20,052 nucleotides of DNA from the NCBI GenBank assembly GCA_002427015.1, contig DIPE01000026.1:1-20052 (forward strand), given 5' to 3'. A program made the translations under genes and the position numbers. This document shows positions 6,519-15,097 of the stretch, piece by piece (position 1 is the stretch's first letter; each line of letters starts with the position of its first letter). Below the pieces are notes generated by a model. It was not told the origin of the DNA, searched no databases, and saw only the letters and a list, made by a program, of their open reading frames with translations. The stretch comes from Firmicutes bacterium UBA5496 (GTDB lineage: Bacteria; Bacillota; Proteinivoracia; UBA4975).

Positions 6519-8015
6519 ATGAATGTACTTGTAAATGGACGCAGCCTGACTGTTGAGCAGGTGGCGGCAGTTGCCGGCGGTAAAGGTGTGGAGCTGGCAG
6601 CATCTGCCTTGGAGGCAATGGAAAAGGCAAGGGCTTATGTAGAATCCCTAATATCCCGGAAGCAGCCAGTTTATGGGATTACCACTGGTTTTGGCCGTTT
6701 CAGCGATGTAGTCATTGATGCGGAGGATGTTGGCCAACTGCAGTTAAACTTAATCCGCAGCCATGCCTGTGGAGTGGGTGAACCCTTGTCTAAGCCAGAA
6801 ACCAGGGCGCTTATGCTCTTGCGGGCCAATGCATTGGCACTGGGTCATTCCGGTGCCCGGCCCCAGTTAGTGCAATTGCTCATTGACTGTCTCAACAAAG
6901 ATGTGCTGCCGGTAATTCCCACCAAGGGGTCTCTGGGCGCCAGCGGCGACTTGGTTCCCCTAGCCCATATGGCGCTGTTCTTAATTGGCGAGGGTCAGGC
7001 CTGGGATCAGGGCAATGTGATTCCTGCCCGGCAGGCCCTGGAAAGGGCAGGGCTTACGCCAATAATCCTGGAAGCAAAGGAAGGCCTGGCCCTGATTAAC
7101 GGCACTCAATTTATGGCCGCCCGGGGCACCCTTTGTCTTGACCGGGCAAAAAAACTGGCTCAGGCAGCAGATGCCATTGCCTCTCTTACTTGCCAGGCTC
7201 TCAGAGGCATTCCTGCCGCCTATTCACCCCTCGTTCAAATGGTTCGTCCCCATCCGGGACAGCAAGCCTGCGCCGCCAATTTACTTAAGCTTCTTGAGGG
7301 CAGCAGGCTGGTGAGCCAGCCCGGGGAGTTGCGTACTCAGGATGCCTATGCACTGAGATGCATACCCCAGGTTCATGGCGCCAGCAACGATGCCTTTGCC
7401 TGGGTAACTGAGGTTCTCGAAAGAGAAATCAATTCTGCCACTGACAATCCCTTGATCTTTGCCGACGAAGATCAAGTCATTTCCGGAGGCAATTTCCATG
7501 GTCAGCCTTTGGCTCTTGTCCTGGACTATCTTGCCATCGCCATGGCAGAGCTGGCCAACATCTCCGAACGGCGCCTGGAGCGCCTGGTAAACCCCCAGCT
7601 CAGTGATCTTCCCCCCTTCCTTACAGATAAGGGAGGCCTAAACTCAGGACTGATGATTGCCCAGTATGTTGCCGCTGCCCTGGTTGCGGAAAATAAAATA
7701 CTCTGTCACCCTGCCAGCGTCGACTCGATTCCTTCCTCAGGCAATCAGGAAGACCATGTGAGCATGGGAGCCAATGCCGCTAATAAAGCCTGCCAGGTGG
7801 CTGCCAATCTCCAGGATGTGCTGGCAATAGAACTGCTTGCAGCCTGCCAGGCCGTAGACTACCGGGGTCCGGAACTGCTCAGCCCTATCGGGCACAAAAT
7901 TTATCAGCAGGTTCGCTCCTGTGTGAGTTTTATGGATTCTGACCGCTCGTTTCATCAGGATATTAAGTCCCTTTCTCAGCTTTTAGCTGATGGAAAAATA
8001 AACACAATTCTTTAA
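6519..8015 (+). CDS. hutH: Histidine ammonia-lyase
   Basis: HutH removes ammonia from L-histidine to give trans-urocanate, the first step of histidine degradation. The 498-residue length is typical. The catalytic MIO cofactor forms from the Ala-Ser-Gly triad, here A141-S142-G143 in GSLGASGDLVPLAHMAL. The substrate-side motif YGITTGFG is at 52-59, and GSQ-type C-terminal elements (SIPSSGNQEDHVSMG) are present. I chose ATG 6519 because GGGGG (6506-6510) lies 8 bases upstream; an in-frame TTG at 6492 would add nine codons, but it has no ribosome binding site and lies in the structured leader. It is the first gene of the five-gene hut unit. hutU follows after 14 bases. Confidence 0.97.
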   Translation: MNVLVNGRSLTVEQVAAVAGGKGVELAASALEAMEKARAYVESLISRKQPVYGITTGFGRFSDVVIDAEDVGQLQLNLIRSHACGVGEPLSKPETRALMLLRANALALGHSGARPQLVQLLIDCLNKDVLPVIPTKGSLGASGDLVPLAHMALFLIGEGQAWDQGNVIPARQALERAGLTPIILEAKEGLALINGTQFMAARGTLCLDRAKKLAQAADAIASLTCQALRGIPAAYSPLVQMVRPHPGQQACAANLLKLLEGSRLVSQPGELRTQDAYALRCIPQVHGASNDAFAWVTEVLEREINSATDNPLIFADEDQVISGGNFHGQPLALVLDYLAIAMAELANISERRLERLVNPQLSDLPPFLTDKGGLNSGLMIAQYVAAALVAENKILCHPASVDSIPSSGNQEDHVSMGANAANKACQVAANLQDVLAIELLAACQAVDYRGPELLSPIGHKIYQQVRSCVSFMDSDRSFHQDIKSLSQLLADGKINTIL

Positions 8016-8029
8016 GGAGAGTGAAAGTA

Positions 8030-9682
8030 ATGGAACTAAAAGGCGCCCCCAGGGGAACAAAACTCAGTTGCAAAAGCTGGCAGCAAGAAGCAGCCATGCG
8101 TATGCTGCTGAACAACCTGGATCCTGAAGTTGCTGAAGATCCTCAGCGTTTGGTGGTTTATGGCGGCACAGGCAAGGCTGCCCGCAACCATGAGGCTTTG
8201 GCGGCAATCATCAAATCACTGCAGGAACTGGAAAATGACGAAACTCTGTTGGTACAGTCCGGAAAACCAGTGGGTGTGTTCCGCACTCACAGCCTGGCCC
8301 CCCGGGTAATAATATCCAACTCCATGCTGGTTCCCGCCTGGGCTACCTGGGAGGATTTCTGGGATTTAGAGGCCAAGGGCCTGACAATGTATGGGCAGAT
8401 GACCGCGGGCAGCTGGATTTACATCGGCACCCAGGGCATACTTCAAGGCACCTATGAAACCTTTGCCGAAGCCAGCCGTCAACATTTCGGCGGCACTCTG
8501 GCCGGCAGATTGGTGGTCAGCGCTGGCCTGGGCGGCATGAGCGGCGCTCAGCCCCTGGCGGTAACCATGAACGAAGGTGTGGCTATTATTGTTGAAGTCG
8601 ATCGCAAACGGGCCCAGCGGCGGGTAGAAACTCGCTATTGCGATTGTCTGGTAGACACTTTGGACGAAGCAATGCAATTGGCAGAAAAGGCCCTGTCAGA
8701 AAAGCGTCCTCTCTCCATTGGCCTCATTGGCAATGCGGCCGAAGTGCTGCCTGAGATGGTGCGCCGGGGCATTACCCCTGATTTAGTCACCGACCAGACT
8801 TCTGCCCACGATCCCCTGGGAGGATATGTGCCTGCAGGTTTAAGCCTGGAAGACGCGGTTGCTTTGCGCAAAGCCGATCCCAAAGAGTACATCGCCCGCT
8901 CCATGGCGAGCATGGCTGTCCATGTTCAGGCCATGCTGGATATGCAAAAGGCCGGCTCAATAGTCTTTGACTACGGCAACAACATCCGGCAAAACGCTTT
9001 TAAGCAAGGGGTCAAGGACGCCTTCGCCTTCCCCGGCTTCGTTCCCGCATATATCAGGCCTCAGTTCTGCGAAGGCCGCGGGCCCTTCCGCTGGGCAGCT
9101 CTCTCAGGAGACCCAGCAGACATAGCCGTTACCGACGATCTGGTTTTGGAACTCTTCCCCAATGACGTCAATCTGCGCCGCTGGATTACAATGGCCAAGG
9201 AAAAGGTTGCCTTTCAAGGCCTGCCCTGCAGAATTTGCTGGTTGGGCTATGGAGAAAGGGCTAAATTTGGTTTGGCCATCAATGACTTAGTTAAATCCGG
9301 CAAAATCAAAGCCCCAATTGTCATTGGCCGCGACCATTTGGACTGCGGCTCTGTGGCCTCTCCCAACCGGGAAACCGAAGCCATGCGGGACGGCAGCGAC
9401 GCCATCGCCGACTGGCCTATCCTCAATGCTCTGGTCAACTCCGTCAACGGGGCAAGCTGGGTTTCAGTGCACCATGGCGGCGGCGTCGGCATTGGTTATT
9501 CAATCCATGCTGGCATGGTGGTTGTAGCTGACGGCAGCGAGGATGCCCGCTGGCGCTTGGAGCGGGTCTTAACCAGCGACCCTGGCATGGGTATTATCCG
9601 TCATGCCGACGCAGGCTATGAACAAGCCATTGCCGCAGCCCGGCGGCATGGAGTCAAAATCCCCATGCTTAAGGAGGAATAG
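8030..9682 (+). CDS. hutU: Urocanate hydratase (urocanase)
   Basis: HutU adds water to urocanate to form 4-imidazolone-5-propionate, using tightly bound NAD+ as an electrophile. The protein has 550 residues, as expected. Visible family blocks are VVYGGTGKAARN (43-53), GTQGILQGTYETFAEA (133-148), the dinucleotide-binding GLGGMSGAQP (166-175), FCEGRGPFRW (346-355) and GLPCRICWLGYG (397-408). C403 in the last block corresponds to the known active-site cysteine of the Pseudomonas enzyme. HLDCGSVASPNRETEAM is also typical. ATG 8030 is preferred over GTG 8021 because AAGGAG (8014-8019) is only one base from the GTG but 10 from the ATG. Confidence 0.97.
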   Translation: MELKGAPRGTKLSCKSWQQEAAMRMLLNNLDPEVAEDPQRLVVYGGTGKAARNHEALAAIIKSLQELENDETLLVQSGKPVGVFRTHSLAPRVIISNSMLVPAWATWEDFWDLEAKGLTMYGQMTAGSWIYIGTQGILQGTYETFAEASRQHFGGTLAGRLVVSAGLGGMSGAQPLAVTMNEGVAIIVEVDRKRAQRRVETRYCDCLVDTLDEAMQLAEKALSEKRPLSIGLIGNAAEVLPEMVRRGITPDLVTDQTSAHDPLGGYVPAGLSLEDAVALRKADPKEYIARSMASMAVHVQAMLDMQKAGSIVFDYGNNIRQNAFKQGVKDAFAFPGFVPAYIRPQFCEGRGPFRWAALSGDPADIAVTDDLVLELFPNDVNLRRWITMAKEKVAFQGLPCRICWLGYGERAKFGLAINDLVKSGKIKAPIVIGRDHLDCGSVASPNRETEAMRDGSDAIADWPILNALVNSVNGASWVSVHHGGGVGIGYSIHAGMVVVADGSEDARWRLERVLTSDPGMGIIRHADAGYEQAIAAARRHGVKIPMLKEE

Positions 9683-9685
9683 CAT

Positions 9686-10591
9686 TTGAAGGAAATCGTG
9701 CAATGCGTTCCCAATATCAGTGAGGGACGAAATCGAGAAATTGTGGAAGCAGTAGTGGACAGCATCCGGGGAATAGCGGATGTCAAGCTCCTGGACTGGT
9801 CCTCAGACGCAGACCATAACCGCTCGGTCATAACCTTTGTAGGCGCCCCCGAGGGCGTGGAAAAGGCTGCCTTTGCCCTCTGCAGCAAAGCCGCCCAGCT
9901 CATTGACATGACAGTCCACAAGGGCGAGCATCCCCGCATGGGAGCCACAGACGTCGTGCCCTTTATCCCCATCCAGGGCGTAACCATGGAGCAGGCGGTG
10001 CAGCTGGCTAACCGGGTGGGCAAGCGAATTGGCGAGGAATTGGGCATACCCGTTTACCTTTACGAGAATGCTGCCAAAACTCCCCAGCGCAGAAATTTGG
10101 CGGATGTGCGCCGTGGCCAGTATGAGGGCCTGCCGGCAAAGCTTGCCCGGGCCGAGGGACAGCCTGACTATGGCCCTGGGGTTTTCAATGCTAAAAGCGG
10201 CGCCACTGCAGTGGGCGCCAGGATGCCATTAGTAGCCTTTAATGTCAATCTAGGCACCGACAATCTGGAAATCGCCAACAAAATTGCCCGCAATGTCCGC
10301 CATGCCAGCGGCGGCCTCAAAGCCGTCAAGGCAATGGGAGTAAATTTAGAGGCCAGAGGCATAGTCCAGGTTTCCATGAATATGGTCAATTATAAAGAAA
10401 CTCCTCTCTACAGGGTGTTTGAGCTCATCCGGGCCGAAGCCCGCAGATACGGAGTTAGCATCATCGGCAGCGAAATCATCGGTCTGGTGCCCTTGGAGGC
10501 TATGGTGCAAAGTCTAGACTACTATTTGGGCCTGGAAGGATTCCAGATGAACCAAGTTTTGGAAACCCGGTTGTGGACCGATGAAGAATAA
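9686..10591 (+). CDS. ftcD: Glutamate formiminotransferase (transferase domain only)
   Basis: This enzyme transfers the formimino group of N-formimino-L-glutamate to tetrahydrofolate, releasing glutamate and 5-formimino-THF. At 301 residues it covers only the N- and C-terminal transferase subdomains. The cyclodeaminase half found in animal FTCD is absent, as in many bacteria. Conserved segments include VPNISEGRN (8-16), DADHNRSVITFVG (41-53), HKGEHPRMGATDVVPFIPI (78-96) with H82 at the position of the known catalytic histidine, and YLYENAA. The start is TTG 9686, 8 bases after AAGGAGG (9671-9677), with a 3-base gap from hutU. The end overlaps hutI by 11 bases. Its presence instead of HutG or HutF shows that the operon uses the THF-dependent branch of histidine degradation. 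Confidence 0.93.
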   Translation: MKEIVQCVPNISEGRNREIVEAVVDSIRGIADVKLLDWSSDADHNRSVITFVGAPEGVEKAAFALCSKAAQLIDMTVHKGEHPRMGATDVVPFIPIQGVTMEQAVQLANRVGKRIGEELGIPVYLYENAAKTPQRRNLADVRRGQYEGLPAKLARAEGQPDYGPGVFNAKSGATAVGARMPLVAFNVNLGTDNLEIANKIARNVRHASGGLKAVKAMGVNLEARGIVQVSMNMVNYKETPLYRVFELIRAEARRYGVSIIGSEIIGLVPLEAMVQSLDYYLGLEGFQMNQVLETRLWTDEE

Positions 10592-11861
10592 AGCTGATTT
10601 GCTCATTATCAATGGGCGTCTAGCCACTCTTGCCGGCTACAGCGCAAAGCCCCAACGGGGATCGGATTTTGGCCGCTTGGGCCTGGTAGACAACGGCGCC
10701 GTTGCCATCACAGACAACAAGATTTTGGCGGCCGGTCCCATGGAACAGGTATTAAGTAAGGTTGAGCTGAGCACAGCTAAAATCATTGATGCCGGCGGGC
10801 GCCTGGTGACACCGGGTCTGATTGACCCCCATACCCATGTGGTTCATTGTGGCAGCAGAGAAATGGAGTATGGCATGCGCCTGGCGGGTACCCCCTATAT
10901 CGAGATTCTCAAGGCCGGGGGTGGCATTCTCAACAGCGTTCGCAGCGTGCGCAACGCCACTGCAGCGGAGATGGTGGCCCAGACCAAAAAGAGTTTGCGC
11001 CGTATGCTCTCCTTTGGCGTCACTACCGCAGAGGCTAAAAGCGGCTATGGACTGGATACTGAAAGCGAAGTGCGCATGCTCCAGGCGGTGCAAATCCTCA
11101 ACCAAATTCAGCCTGTAGACTTGGTGCCCACTTTTATGGGCGCCCATGCCATCCCCGAAGAGTATAAGGATGACAGCGATGAATTTGTCCGCATTATCAT
11201 CGAGGAAATGCTGCCTCGGGTGAAGGACTTGGCCTGTTTTTGCGATGTCTTTTGCGAGGATCATGTTTTCAGCATCCGGCAAACCAGGGCCATCCTCCAG
11301 GCAGCAAGAGAACAGGGGCTGCAGCTTAAGCTGCATGCCGATGAGCTGGCCCCCACCGGCGGCGCCCAGCTGGCGGCAGAGATGGGCGCGGTATCAGCAG
11401 ATCATCTGCTTTGCACTGATGCGGATGGAATCGCAGCCTTAGCCGCTTCCGACACCATTGCCGTGCTGCTTCCGGGCACATCCTTTAACCTCATGAGCCG
11501 CTATGCCCCTGCCCGGGAAATGCTGGCAGCGGGGGTGGCAATTGCCCTGTCCACCGACTACAACCCCGGCAGCTGTCCCACCGAAAATCTCCAGCTGATT
11601 ATGGCTCTGGGCTGCCTCAAGCTGGGACTCAGCCCTTCCCAGGTTTTGGCCGCCGTAACCATCAACGCTGCCCATGCCGTCAAGGGGGCAGACAGAATCG
11701 GCAGCCTGGAGGCGGGCAAGCAGGCCGACCTGGTCATCTTTGATGCAGATAACGAAGCTTATCTCCCCTATCATTTTGGCATTAACCACACCTGGATGGT
11801 TATTAAATCCGGCAGAGTTGCCTATGATAAAAGAAGTGAGGAGGTTTGTTATGAAGACTGA
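10581..11861 (+). CDS. hutI: Imidazolonepropionase
   Basis: HutI hydrolyses 4-imidazolone-5-propionate to N-formimino-L-glutamate, so it works before FtcD although its gene lies after it. The 426-residue protein belongs to the amidohydrolase superfamily. Metal and catalytic residues are in place: HTH at H84 and H86 within DPHTHVVHCGSREMEY, H187-H189 region of FMGAHAIP, H252 in LKLHADELAP, H275 in SADHLL and D326 in STDYNPGS. The substrate-binding run RLAGTPYIEILKAGGGI is typical. ATG 10581 overlaps the ftcD end by 11 bases and has no strong Shine-Dalgarno sequence, only GTTGTGG nearby, so translation is probably coupled to ftcD. The gene overlaps fhs by 11 bases. Confidence 0.96.
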   Translation: MKNKADLLIINGRLATLAGYSAKPQRGSDFGRLGLVDNGAVAITDNKILAAGPMEQVLSKVELSTAKIIDAGGRLVTPGLIDPHTHVVHCGSREMEYGMRLAGTPYIEILKAGGGILNSVRSVRNATAAEMVAQTKKSLRRMLSFGVTTAEAKSGYGLDTESEVRMLQAVQILNQIQPVDLVPTFMGAHAIPEEYKDDSDEFVRIIIEEMLPRVKDLACFCDVFCEDHVFSIRQTRAILQAAREQGLQLKLHADELAPTGGAQLAAEMGAVSADHLLCTDADGIAALAASDTIAVLLPGTSFNLMSRYAPAREMLAAGVAIALSTDYNPGSCPTENLQLIMALGCLKLGLSPSQVLAAVTINAAHAVKGADRIGSLEAGKQADLVIFDADNEAYLPYHFGINHTWMVIKSGRVAYDKRSEEVCYED

Positions 11862-13521
11862 TATCCAAATTGCCCAAGAAGCCAAGATGAAGCCAATTCT
11901 TGAAATTGCAGGGGGCATTGGCCTCAAGGAAGATGAAATTGAACTTTATGGACAGTACAAGGCCAAGGCTTCTCTGAAAGCTTTCAAGCGCTTTGCAAAC
12001 AGGCCAGATGGCAAACTGATTTTAGTTACCGCCATCAATCCTACTCCCGCCGGCGAAGGCAAATCCACTACCCTGGTAGGCCTTGGCCAGGCAATGCGCA
12101 AAACGGGCAAAAATGCAATTATTGCTCTGCGTGAACCCTCTTTGGGACCCTGTATGGGCGTTAAGGGCGGCGCCGCTGGCGGCGGCTATGCCCAGGTGGT
12201 GCCCATGGAAGACATCAATCTGCACTTCACCGGCGACATCCATGCCATTACCACAGCCCACAATCTCTTGGCCGCTCTTTTGGACAATCACCTGCATCAG
12301 GGCAATCAGCTGGGCATTGACCCCAGGAACATAGTGTTTAAGCGGGCCATGGACATGAACGAAAGGGCCCTGAGAAACACAGTAATTGGCCTGGGCGGGC
12401 GCAATAACGGATTTCCCAGGGAAGACGGTTTTGACATCACCGTTGCCTCAGAAGTCATGGCTATTCTCTGCCTGGCCTCCGATTTGGATGACCTTAAGCA
12501 GCGCCTGAGCAAAATCGTCGTTGCCTATAACTACAATAAACAGCCTGTCACTGCCGGCGACCTCAAGGCTCAGGGGGCTATGGCCCTGCTCCTTAAGGAT
12601 GCCATTAAGCCTAATCTCGTTCAGACCTTGGAAAACGGCCCGGCTTTTATCCACGGCGGTCCTTTTGCCAACATCGCCCACGGCTGCAACAGCGTAGCCG
12701 CCACTAAATTGGGTCTAAAATTGGGAGATTATCTGCTTACAGAGGCAGGTTTCGGCGCCGATTTAGGGGCGGAAAAATTCTTTAACATTAAATGCCGCTT
12801 AGCAGGCTTGAAACCGGATGCAGTTGTCTTGGTGGCGACAATCCGCGCCCTTAAGATCCATGGCGGCGTGGCCAAGGCCGACTTGGCTGCAGAAAATCTT
12901 GACGCCCTCAGGGCAGGGATGGCCAACCTGGAAAAACAGGCGGAAAATATCCGCAAGTTTGGCCTGCCCTTGGTGGTTGCCATCAACCGCTTCCCCACTG
13001 ACACCGAGGCCGAACTAAAACTTGTCTCTGAGCTCTGCGCTCAAATGGGCGTGCCCTGGGCCCTTTCCGAGGTATGGGCCAAGGGCGGCGAAGGGGGCAT
13101 GGCCCTGGCAGAAGAACTGCTGAAGGTGCTTGCTGAAGAAAAGGCCGATTTCCGTCCCCTGTATTCAGTAGATTTGCCCATCAAGCAAAAGATCACTGCC
13201 ATTGCCCGGGAAATCTACGGAGCCGACGGAGTGGAGTTTACTAAAGACGCCCTCAAGGAAATTAAATCGCTGGAAGCTAACGGTTTCGGCAACATGCCCA
13301 TCTGCATGGCCAAGACCCAGTATTCTCTCTCAGACGATCCAACTTTGCTGGGGCGCCCCAGCGGCTTTAACATCACCGTGCGTCAGGTAAAGGTCTCAGC
13401 CGGCGCCGGCTTTGTCGTCGCCATTACCGGCGACATTATGACCATGCCCGGGCTGCCCAAAAATCCCGCAGCCTGCAATATGGATATTACCAGCGACGGG
13501 GTTATCACCGGCTTATTCTAG
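11851..13521 (+). CDS. fhs: Formate--tetrahydrofolate ligase
   Basis: Fhs interconverts formate + ATP + THF and 10-formyl-THF + ADP + Pi in the cytosol. The protein has 556 residues, the standard length. The ATP-binding loop TPAGEGKST is at 65-73 and the signature EPSLGPCMG with GGAAGGGYAQV at about 95-115. PMEDINLHFTGDIHA and the C-terminal ITGDIMTMPGLPK are typical. ATG 11851 lies 6 bases after AGGAGG (11839-11844). The frame is open upstream to 11674, but that stretch is hutI sequence read in another frame. The gene overlaps hutI by 11 bases and closes the operon. In this setting the reverse, ATP-forming direction is likely during histidine degradation (inference); it may also serve general one-carbon metabolism. 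Confidence 0.97.
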   Translation: MKTDIQIAQEAKMKPILEIAGGIGLKEDEIELYGQYKAKASLKAFKRFANRPDGKLILVTAINPTPAGEGKSTTLVGLGQAMRKTGKNAIIALREPSLGPCMGVKGGAAGGGYAQVVPMEDINLHFTGDIHAITTAHNLLAALLDNHLHQGNQLGIDPRNIVFKRAMDMNERALRNTVIGLGGRNNGFPREDGFDITVASEVMAILCLASDLDDLKQRLSKIVVAYNYNKQPVTAGDLKAQGAMALLLKDAIKPNLVQTLENGPAFIHGGPFANIAHGCNSVAATKLGLKLGDYLLTEAGFGADLGAEKFFNIKCRLAGLKPDAVVLVATIRALKIHGGVAKADLAAENLDALRAGMANLEKQAENIRKFGLPLVVAINRFPTDTEAELKLVSELCAQMGVPWALSEVWAKGGEGGMALAEELLKVLAEEKADFRPLYSVDLPIKQKITAIAREIYGADGVEFTKDALKEIKSLEANGFGNMPICMAKTQYSLSDDPTLLGRPSGFNITVRQVKVSAGAGFVVAITGDIMTMPGLPKNPAACNMDITSDGVITGLF

Positions 13522-13529
13522 GAACGGTA

Positions 13530-13560
13530 AAGGGGAGGCAAAAAGCCTCCCCTTATTTAA
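13530..13560 (+). terminator. Terminator between fhs and the convergent membrane-protein gene
   Basis: A perfect 10-bp stem, AAGGGGAGGC (13530-13539) and GCCTCCCCTT (13545-13554), closes an AAAAA loop and is followed by ATTTAA. It starts 8 bases after the fhs stop. The minus-strand gene ends at 13580, so the hairpin may serve both directions. The T tracts on both sides are short. Confidence 0.85.
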
Positions 13561-13579
13561 ACGGTTTAATAATCACTAT

Positions 13580-14971
13580 CTAAAACTGAAGCACCATTGG
13601 CGCCAGTTCCAACAATGCCGCCAGCAGACAGGGGGCGAAGAGATTTTTAGAACAATAATATAGATAGCCCACTACCAGGGACTGGCATAGGGCGGAAGCC
13701 AGAGCCAGCGCTCCCACCGGCGCCGGTCCGGTAAAGACTGCAATCAGGGCCCAAGCGCAAGAGACAATCAGCAATCCTGCCAGGGGGTGCAGCCAGTGAG
13801 AGATGATGCGCTGGCAAAATCCTCTAAGCAAAGCTTCCCGTAAAATAATAGCCGCGGCTAGGGGAATAAGCACAGAATCAAATTTGAAGCCTACGGGCAG
13901 AGAAAAGGCCGAACCCAGAGCAATCAAAATGCAGACACTGACGGCGGCTATAAATCCAGCAGCCAGGCCGTGGGTGGTAATGCCAAAGAAACTGGGTTCC
14001 AAGCGGGCTTTCCGGGACCAGATGACTGCCCCCACCAAGGGCAGCGCCCACAAGGCGGCTGTTGCGTAAGGCGAGGGCTGGAAAAATTGCTCAAAGGCAG
14101 AAAGCGCGGCGGCGTATAACATTGTGCCCAAGAGGACGGCAATGGTCCGGTAAATATCGTACTGGCCCTTTATTTCTTTTTCCTTGATCTCCAGCCCCCC
14201 GGCAATAAAAGCGATTAAGCTCGCGGCTGTTAATGTGAGAAAAGCCATGTACACCAAAGCCCGCACGCGGTAACTGGCGGGGGGATAGTACTGTTTTTCC
14301 AGCTGGGGATGGGCAAAATTTAGGGAAAAGTCTGGGGCTGTTACTTTAACCCGGGCATCTTCATAATAAGTGAGCATGCCCAGCCGAGACCCCCACAGAC
14401 GCAGCAGGACTGTCTGAGATGTAGGAAGCAGCCAGTTATTATAGCCAAAGATGTCGTAGCTGGTGAGCAAGCTGTATCCATGTTCCAGCTGACGCTTGAG
14501 GTACTGATGTGGCACATCAGCTTGGGTGATTTCATCTGCCCGCAAGAGGATGGTATCGCCGGAATCCTGAAGTATCTTGGTGTAATCAGCGTAGTCCAGT
14601 AAAATCAAAGCTTGCTCCAGGTTATCCTCAATAGTTTCCGGCAGCTCCCCTCTGAATTCCTGAGGGAAAGACAAGCTGACAGCGCCGGGATGATCTTCCG
14701 GCGGGATCAAAAGTACCGCTACCACTCGTCCCTGATGATAACCGGGAATGACCAGGGTCCCCGGGGAAAAACTGATTTTGGCATAGTCGTAGGCCACGCT
14801 CCAGTCATCGGCAAAGTAGTATACCATGTCGATGTCGAACTGGACGCTGGTATTGCCAAAATCCTCGGGAGCAGTGACATAGGTGAAAAAAGCCCCCAGA
14901 ACTGAGATAACAGCAATTATCAAGGCAATAAAAGTGCGGGTAACCGGATTGGAAAATAGAGTTTTCAGCAT
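13580..14971 (-). CDS. Membrane protein with a degenerate CPBP (Abi/CaaX protease-like) C-terminus
   Basis: I do not recognise a specific gene. From ATG 14971 (GGAGGGAA at 14983-14976, 6 bases from its GGAGGG core) it encodes 463 residues. A hydrophobic segment at about 13-33 is followed by a polar region of roughly 200 residues (35-235), probably outside the membrane, and then several membrane spans to the C-terminus. The last 90 residues resemble the CPBP fold: LREALLRGFCQRI (377-389) aligns with the EExxxRG motif and GYLYYCSKNLFAPCLLAAL (435-453) with its last motif. However, the first glutamate is R378, and the histidines expected in the FxxxH and HxxxN motifs are missing. It is probably not a protease, or the similarity is only of fold. 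It lies alone on the minus strand between two plus-strand operons, and no promoter was recognised. The frame is open to 15055, but that extension lacks a ribosome binding site. Confidence 0.75.
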   Translation of the reverse strand: MLKTLFSNPVTRTFIALIIAVISVLGAFFTYVTAPEDFGNTSVQFDIDMVYYFADDWSVAYDYAKISFSPGTLVIPGYHQGRVVAVLLIPPEDHPGAVSLSFPQEFRGELPETIEDNLEQALILLDYADYTKILQDSGDTILLRADEITQADVPHQYLKRQLEHGYSLLTSYDIFGYNNWLLPTSQTVLLRLWGSRLGMLTYYEDARVKVTAPDFSLNFAHPQLEKQYYPPASYRVRALVYMAFLTLTAASLIAFIAGGLEIKEKEIKGQYDIYRTIAVLLGTMLYAAALSAFEQFFQPSPYATAALWALPLVGAVIWSRKARLEPSFFGITTHGLAAGFIAAVSVCILIALGSAFSLPVGFKFDSVLIPLAAAIILREALLRGFCQRIISHWLHPLAGLLIVSCAWALIAVFTGPAPVGALALASALCQSLVVGYLYYCSKNLFAPCLLAALLELAPMVLQF

Positions 14972-15042
14972 TATCTTCCCTCCAAAGTCTGACTTCAAAG
15001 AGTTCGACTTAGAGGACAAAAATCCCTTCTCCGGCAGACAAA

Positions 15043-15071
15043 TTGACAAGGCCATTCATTTGAAGGATAAT
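15043..15071 (+). promoter_or_regulatory. Promoter of the nadABC-dusB unit
   Basis: TTGACA (15043-15048) is a perfect -35 box, and GATAAT (15066-15071) lies exactly 17 bases further. The predicted start near 15078 gives a leader of about 20 bases. The gap between the divergent genes (14972-15097) holds nothing else that I recognise. I could not identify an operator for an NAD-responsive repressor such as NiaR. Confidence 0.8.
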
Positions 15072-15097
15072 TAAATACAGTATTTTCTGGGGGGATC

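Noticed and set aside
11674..11850. An N-terminal extension of fhs by 59 codons, since the frame is open from an ATG at 11674.
   Set aside because: The stretch is hutI coding sequence in another frame. The ATG at 11851 has a strong AGGAGG at 6 bases and gives the standard 556-residue length.
14972..15055. A 28-codon N-terminal extension of the minus-strand membrane protein.
   Set aside because: The extension has no ribosome binding site and covers the nadA -35 box. The ATG at 14971 has GGAGGG at a good distance and begins directly before the first membrane segment.
15000..15097. An NAD-responsive operator (NiaR type) upstream of nadA.
   Set aside because: I could not find a convincing inverted repeat; the repeated GACA pieces are direct and one is simply the -35 box.
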